DNA of 64,000 bases from Gentiana macrophylla. Lineage: Eukaryota; Streptophyta; Magnoliopsida; Gentianales; Gentianaceae. Shown here one piece after another: positions 57,861-64,000 of this stretch. A program made the translations under genes and the position numbers. The stretch lies in the NCBI GenBank assembly GCA_026214975.1, contig CM047806.1, forward strand, positions 622,501 to 686,500. The letters run 5' to 3'. The notes beneath the pieces are model-generated. The model searched no databases. It was not told where the DNA came from and saw only the letters and a program-made list of their open reading frames with translations. Within the stretch, counting starts at the first letter, position 1. Each line of letters opens with the position of its first letter.

Positions 57861-60800
57861 ACTCCCCCACACTTAAACCTTGCTCGTCCCGAGCAAGACA
57901 AAACAAAATCAAGACTCGAGACATATAAACATTTATGCAACCATAAAGCATATTCAATAGTTTAGAGGTTCACCCAAGTGTGTGTGCATAGCCATAACAA
58001 ATGTCCACTAAATCCACACTTGAAATTGATTCAAGCAAAACTAGCCAACATCCCATTTAAATTAGAAATATAAAAACGATTATAACATGCACCTCACAAA
58101 ACATACATATTCGAAAAACAATAATAAGGAGTATTTAAAATATTTCCGGCATACTTAGAGGATAATCCCTACAACATATCTTTCAGTTTATACTGGGGAT
58201 AGTCAGAAGATAACTACGGTTTTCAACCATCTTTTAACATTGCCATTTGCTAATTTTTCTTAAAGTTCTCTTAATTACACACGTATAGCATATGCCCTCA
58301 TTCCCAGCAATAGGACGTTTCGTGATAACACCCTAGCTGGACTACTATCATCAGGCAGTCGGGAGCTATTGAACCTCATAGTGGTATAGGACGTTTCGTG
58401 ATAACGCCCTACCGCACTCAAATCATTGGCAGCTACTTCCGACACTTATATATATATATATATAATTCATATTAGAGTGGTATTCAAACCTTAAATTATA
58501 TCCCTCCTATCACATTCAAACCTTCAGATATTCACAGTATGTCATACTTTAATTCTAAACACAACCTATTAAAATTTTCAAAATTCGTATGTACGCAAAT
58601 TAAGAATCATGCGATAATCATCAAAAATCTCTAATCAAATGGGCATAGCTTTAAAATATAGCTCATCATTTACTATGGCACGTGAAAAATAGTGTTGGGT
58701 GAAACATCTAAATTTACTAAATATGCAAAATAATGCACCAATGATATAAAAACTCAAATAAAGATATGTCTTTGTTCACTTGGGACAAAACAAACCAATT
58801 TTTTAAAATTTAGCACTTTTTCATAGAAATATAATAGTATGGCAAATGAATGTAGATACATAAAACCAATCCCCCCCCCCCACACTTAAATTACAACATG
58901 TCCTCATGTTGTGCAGAATTAAAGAAAAGATAAAAGAACTTAGCTGATTGTAGTGATATGAAGATAGGCTGAAGAAGGATAGATAATCGATCCGCGTTTC
59001 CGAGGCACGAGATGTCATAGGTATTCCTCTCCAGATTCACTTCCAAGGCCAGCTTAACAAGAACAGCTAAAAAAAAAAAAATACCTGCACCACTTGAAAA
59101 ACATGGCAGTATCTCGGGGAACACGGGGGAATATAACAAATCACTAAAATATAATGAAAGACAAGAAGTAAGCACATGATATAATTGCTCAGATGGAAAA
59201 ATCACCACACGAGGAAAACACAGAACACCTAAGCATCAAACATAAAGCCACAGAAGCTTTACAATACAAATAAGCCCAACATGTGCATACAGAAATAAGG
59301 ATAGAGGACACTACCAAGTAGCAGGGCTAGGTGCACTAAAAAGATAAATAAAAATAAAAGAAAAAAAAAACAGAATAAAATACAATGCAACTAAATGATA
59401 TGCAACTATACTAAAAAGGAAAAACGAAAATAAAGAAAATAAACTAGCCCAACTAATTCCATAGATGTCGCCCTAATCTAAGCGAGGTCAAGAATATAAA
59501 CGTCTACTAAATAACGCCACAGAAGCGCAACAAAATTTGATTATGCAAAGCACAGAAGCTTGCCATGTAAAGTGTAGACGTGCTTTTAACAACCCTAACA
59601 CCCTAGATAGACGACAAAAGGAACATCATAAGTCAAATTGGAATCACATCTAACTAGGTGAATTACTCAACATGGATTGCAATAGATGGAAAGAAAACCA
59701 TAACGGTGAAATAACAGGACATCTACGCATATACAAAGGCCACAGCGGCTCACAATAAAACATCCAAGTCGAATAATGAAGCATGTATATAAAAACTAAT
59801 CAATTATTTAACATGGATTGCAATAGATGGAAAGATATAAACATGCAAGTTCAGAACATCTACGTAAAAATAACTAGCCACAGAAGCTCATATGGAAGTA
59901 TCCACGTCAAATAATAGACGTATGTATCAAGATAAAATCTATTCACAAAAGCGATGATCGATCGGCGTTGATCAAAACGAGACAGACGTTTAAAGCATAT
60001 TCAGGGCGGACGGACGTTCAGGCATGCAGACGCCCGTCCATAACCACATAGAGCAGACGGGCGTTCGGGGTAAAAGGCAAACGCTCGTCAGACTCTTTAA
60101 AAACATAACAGCGTTGAAGCGTTTTGGGACGGACGGACGTTCACTTACTATGGACGCCCGTCTGACTTAGCAGAAAAACACAGCAGACTCGACCTATACC
60201 CGAAGACAACAGCAACCCTAGAAATAACCTAATATCATATCATTAAAACAGAAACCCTAGTGTTTATTGAAAACAAAACTATGAAACCTAAATTCACGTT
60301 TCATAAATTGAGTAAAAAAAGGTTTTGCACATTCTTAACCCCAATGGTTATCGAAACACGGCAAAACAAAAAAACCTCAATTTATTTAACGGTACTTTTT
60401 ATTGAAATAAATAAAGAAACAGAAACAGAAAAAGATACGGAAAACCTAAGAAACCTACCTACGAAAAATTTAAAACAAAAAACAAGAAAACGATAAAAGG
60501 GAGAAAAACGTGTTGAAATCTTCTGAGCCCAAAATGGAAGGGAAAACAGTGGATTTTGACCTCGAAAATGGTGTTGAACGGCCTTTGGCCGTTCACCACA
60601 TCGTTGGCGTCGGAACGAGCTTTCCGAATTGGGGTCCTGCGCGCCAAACGGACACTCGAGCCGAAAGTTACGGCCAAAATACTAACGAGTGCTAAAACGA
60701 TCCCTTTTATCCAAAAATTTGATCGCGAAAAACATGGAGTCAGATGATTCAACCTCAGAACCCTACCTACGAAACCTACCTACGAAAAACAGAAACCCTA

Positions 60801-61372
60801 GTACATTTATTTAATAAGCAAAAGAAAGACAAACCAAGATATCTACCTAAAACAAAAATAAATAAAGAAAACTGGTGACAGACAGGCCAGACGGGCGTCC
60901 AAGTTACTGGACGGACGTCTGCCTGGAGAAAGAACAGGACGGGCGTCCAAGTTTCTTGGGCGCTTTAATGCGCTCGGGCAAAAAACAAGCGAGAGCGATC
61001 GATTTGGGCGGACGGGCGTCCAATAGCTCAGAGGCGCCCGTTTACGTTCAAATCAAGCACATAAACGCTGCTAAACACGAAAACAGGTCCAAACAAAACA
61101 CGAAAACTAAACAAAACCCTAATTGGAACCTAAACACAAACCTATGAAAAATTAATAATCACTAGATAACACAAACTACCTACGAAAAACAAAACAGAAC
61201 AACTTTAGAAAAAAATTAATAAGAAACTAAACGACCGTACCGATTCCCCGGCAACGGCGCCAAAAACTTGTTTTTGGTCCCGTTGACGGGAATACTCACC
61301 ACTATAATACGTTAGAAAAATTAATAATGAACTGGACAACGCATTTTGATTCCCGGCAAAGCGCCAAAAACT
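57861..61372 (-). other. Interior of the family R element, no coding sequence recognised
   Basis: No gag, protease, RT, RNase H or integrase motif is seen in six frames. The polypurine tract is at 57861-57885. A near-repeat of it, with a run of eleven C, is at 58870-58889. About 59990-61035 holds many GACGGGCGTCC and GACGGACGT motifs resembling those of the LTR array. Recurrent CCACAGAAGC words lie at 59250-59890. Confidence 0.7.
61242..61368 (-). repeat. Duplicated primer-binding-site region
   Basis: GATTCCCCGGCAACGGCGCC with AAAAACTTG (61242-61270) and GATTCCCGGCAAAGCGCC with AAAAACTTG (61349-61375) are two versions of the same site, about 105 bp apart. Only the second abuts the LTR. Confidence 0.75.
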
Positions 61373-62816
61373 TGTCACGGATTTTATCTAACAAAACAAC
61401 AAGTAATAAAATTTATAAATCCGGTATTCCCAGTGTAGGGATCGTAGATGACGATTAATACCGAGTCGATCACAGGGAATCGAGGTATCTAGTTCATTAA
61501 TTTTCCTAAGATTGTTACTACTAAAACGAAACTAAAAACGATAAAATAAACTGGACAGAGGATTGTCGGTCCAAAGCCAGGAAGGATAAAAGCAAAAATG
61601 AAATCTAAACTATAAACTATAAAATAAACAGTAAACAAGAAAATGATCATGGTGATTAAACAATGAACAAACAATAATCCTGCAATCCCGCAACCCTTAA
61701 TTCCCTCTCTAAAGTTATCTTGTGATGATTTAATTAAAGATGTGGTTCACCTATCAAGGGTATGAACTTCTACTCTCGTAGGTGATTCGCCTATCAATCT
61801 CTCATCTCTCGATATATAAGATTGACGCTCTCAAAACAAGGTGTAAGATCTCTCAATCTAGCAACCTAGATATTCAACCTATCAACTCTCGTTATGTCAA
61901 GGTCAAAAATCTCATCTTTCCTATGGTGATCTAAGTTTTACACCGACTTTCGTCATACGGTAAACATCAATAAGCAATAAATCTCTCGATATCGATTGCA
62001 TAACAAATAATCAAGGAAAATATACAACTTTAATCAAATTCACAAAACAAATCTAGATTGAAAATAAAGAACCTGCTGAAACGAATTCACATGGTTTGAA
62101 CAATTGCTCAGCCTCCAAGCATTCAGCATAAAACAGCAGTAAAACGGAAATAAAAACAAGAAAAATCGCAACCCAAATTTCTCCCTGAAATTTGGGCCAG
62201 CTAGGTTTTCTTCTTATGAGTATGTATTAATAAGAGTCGATAATGTATCAATAATGTGTGTCTTATGGTTGAAATCGCGCTGGTATTTATAGAAAAGTAA
62301 GGCGGCTGCTGCTATGTCGGCTTAAGGCGCCCGTCCGACTTTTCGGGCGCTCCGTCCATCTGCTCTGGACGCTAGGGCAGACGCTCGTTCACTCAGCGTC
62401 CAAACTCTCTGTTCTGATTTCTCCTCTTGGGCGCTTGATCCACCTCTTTGACGCCTTGATCCACCACAGGACGCTAGTTCGGTCCTTTTTCTTCCAAATT
62501 CATCTTGATCTTCATTCCAACTTCATCTCTATCTCTTTCCTTCCATGCAAATCATCACTTGAACATCTTTTAAGCTCCTTTCACCTCATGCAAGCGTACC
62601 TACATCACAATAAAAACATGCAAAATGTAACATCTTACATCTAAAGATATTTATCCAATAAAATCATATAATTAGCTCAATTTTGCACTTTAATACTTCT
62701 AAAACTCATTTGCTCAATATTTCAATATAAAGCTCGATTTCTATGAAAAACATCCAGATATGGGGGAAATCGACATAAAATATATCCTTATAAAACGTAT
62801 AAAATCACCCTTAACA
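61373..62816 (-). repeat. 5' LTR of the family R element
   Basis: Undisturbed copy. TATAAATA (minus) is at 62291-62284 and the GC-rich motif array at about 62329-62490, upstream of it in element orientation. Confidence 0.92.
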
Positions 62817-63589
62817 GGAATCAAGGAGGTAATCCAACAAGTAAAATGGTGTGCCAACTTTGTGGCAAAGTTGGACACATTGTCACTTCATGCTGGCATC
62901 GATTTGAGCATGATTTTGTGCCACCAGCTAATTTAAACTCTCCCAGACAAATCTCAGCATTTACAGCTAGTCCTCAAAGTGTTGTTGTTTCCTCCTGGTA
63001 TCTTGATAGTGGAGCATCAGATCATGTTACAAATGACTTGAACAACTTGCACATCAACTCAGATTATACTGGTAATGATGCACTCACAGTAGGTAATGGT
63101 GAAAATTTGAGAATCCTTCACATAGGGTCTAGTACTGTGTTTACTCACTATATGCCTGTGTATCTTAATGATCTTCTTCATGTCCCTAGTATAACCAAGA
63201 ACCTTATTAGCATATCTAAACTCATTCATGATAATCCTATTAATGTTATATTTGAATCTTCTTTCTGTCTCATAAAGGATCAGAAGTCCGGGACTCTTCT
63301 TCTCAAAGGTGAACTCCTTGATGGTCTGTACAAGTTGGATGCTCTTCCCTTACATGATTCCAAGACCTCCCTTCACTCCAAGTCAGCCTTGTCCAGTCTC
63401 AAGTCCAGTGTTCAAGCATATTCAGTTGTGACTAGACCTTTTGTTATGAATAATGTTCAAACTGTTTCTTTAGATAAGGATCCTAATGTCTGGCATAGAA
63501 GACTTGGGCATCCTTCTAAGCATGTTTTGAATTATGCTTTGAATCAATGTAATGTTTTGAATGCTAGTTTAATGTTCTGTAAATCCTGA

Positions 63590-64000
63590 CAGTTTGGTAA
63601 ATGCCATGTTTTGCCTTATCTTGTATCTTCTTCACATTCTACTCATGCACTTGATCTGATTCATAAATATTTGTGGGGTCCTGCCTCAATCGTCGATGTC
63701 ACAGTTATTTTACTACATACATTTCATAGATGACTTCTCTAGATTCACATAGATCTATCCTCTTAAAGCCAAATCTGATGCCTTAACTGCCTTTCTACAC
63801 TTTAAAAAACTTGTTGAGAATCAGTTCAATACTACTATTAAGTATCTTCAGTCTGACTGGTGAGGAGAGTATAGGATTTTTGAATCATACCTAAAGGAAT
63901 CTGGCATCTAGTTTAGGCATCCCTGTCTCCATGCTCATGCTCAAAATGGAAGAGCAGAAAGAAAGCATAGACATATAGTGGAACTTGGCCTAACCCTTCT
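63590..64000 (+). pseudogene. Continuation of the second copia element: integrase remnant
   Basis: After the stop the text continues QFGKCHVLPY, DLIHKYLWGPAS and, in a shifted frame, FIDDFSRFT, IYPLKAKSDALTAFLHFKK, then HAHAQNGRAERKHRHIVELG. This is the copia integrase core, with several stops and at least one frameshift. It runs past the end of the window. Confidence 0.85.

Larger units (their letters stand above)
56203..62816 (-). mobile_element. Family R non-autonomous LTR retrotransposon inserted in copia gag
   Basis: LTRs at 61373-62816 (5', 1444 bp) and 56203-57860 (3', 1658 bp including a MITE) are nearly identical and flanked by GGAAT (56198-56202 and 62817-62821). In element orientation the 5' LTR is followed by TTTGGCGCTTTGCCGGGAAT, a PBS-like sequence; a fuller version, TTGGCGCCGTTGCCGGGGA, lies about 105 bp further in. 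The other LTR is preceded by GTTTAAGTGTGGGGGAGT, a polypurine tract typical of plant Tat/Athila-like gypsy elements. The 3.5-kb interior has no recognisable gag or pol. Near-identity of the LTRs implies recent insertion. Confidence 0.88.
55132..63589 (+). pseudogene. copia gag-protease frame split by an inserted element
   Basis: Gag opens at ATG 55132 next to the PBS. It has a Pro/Thr-rich N-terminus, a gag core (TRDNYLLWKYTILPIVKGHR, SLFNLHLEARMLEYK) and an RGG-rich stretch (RGRGDRSGRGGRSNRG), reaching GSNAGN at 56202. It resumes in the same frame at 62822 with QGGNPTSK, then the CCHC knuckle CQLCGKVGHIVTSC, the protease motif YLDSGASDHVT (near 63000-63030), and HRRLGHPSKHVLN. The frame stops at TGA 63587-63589, where a cysteine is expected (CKS-stop-QFGKCH). 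Apart from the insertion, the part before this stop is open for about 600 codons. Confidence 0.92.
54927..64000 (+). mobile_element. Second Ty1/copia element, interrupted and running off the window
   Basis: A short 5' LTR (54927-55117) is followed by a PBS of the initiator-Met-tRNA type (TGGTATCGGAGCC, 55119-55131), gag, zinc knuckle, protease, pre-integrase and integrase pieces. A 6.6-kb element (56203-62816) is inserted in gag. The 3' LTR is beyond the window. Confidence 0.88.

Noticed and set aside
1..64000. tRNA or rRNA genes
   Set aside because: No cloverleaf with A/B boxes and no rRNA-like stretch was found by eye; tRNA-like words occur only as retrotransposon primer-binding sites.

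Overview
This window looks like nuclear DNA of a dicot flowering plant. It is AT-rich, its genes carry introns with GT..AG borders, its proteins are plant-specific (a Dof factor, a Wali7/TSJT1 protein, a plant-type RING ligase, a DUF506 protein), and it is packed with LTR retrotransposons, MITEs and Helitrons. The exact species cannot be told from the sequence.

Genes, left to right: the last three exons of an unrecognised gene (117-674, +); a TSJT1/aluminium-induced protein with YGL and LRDR motifs (1450-2831, -); an AIRP2-like RING-HC E3 ligase (18934-20448, +); a DUF506 (PDDEXK-like) gene with two offsetting frame defects (27730-29239, -); a PETER PAN/PPAN-type Brix-domain ribosome-biogenesis gene (47130-50271, -); and an intronless Dof transcription factor (53369-54328, -). 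They show no operon-like relation to each other; each is a stand-alone nuclear gene separated by repeats.

Repeat regions. 3665-6325 is a probable Helitron. 6654-7875 holds three different minisatellites side by side. 8120-14084 is a partial, intronless copy of a bHLH121/URI-type iron-regulator gene with a 17-bp target duplication and an A-rich tail (a probable processed pseudogene), into which a 5.3-kb coding-free LTR element (8394-13735) has inserted with target duplication CATGG. A second Helitron end lies at 16956. A decayed Ty1/copia element occupies 22288-27284.

33903-45735 is a nest. A short-bodied element with chromovirus-like end signals and 2.15-2.2-kb LTRs around only about 0.66 kb of internal DNA has received four later insertions: two solo LTRs of one family (34580-37858 and 40255-41693), a solo LTR of another family inside the first of these (34848-36408), and a copia-like solo LTR (42054-44161). 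From 54927 to the window end lies a second copia element whose gag frame is split by a 6.6-kb non-autonomous LTR element (56203-62816), one LTR of which is itself split by a Mutator-type MITE with a 9-bp duplication. A piece of the plastid ccsA gene sits in nuclear DNA at 51363-51575.

The most interesting signal is regulatory. Several of the LTRs carry, about 310-370 bp from their 5' end and usually 25-40 bp upstream of a TATA box, an array of short GC-rich, palindrome-like motifs. The position is kept, but the motif differs between families and even between two copies of the same family.
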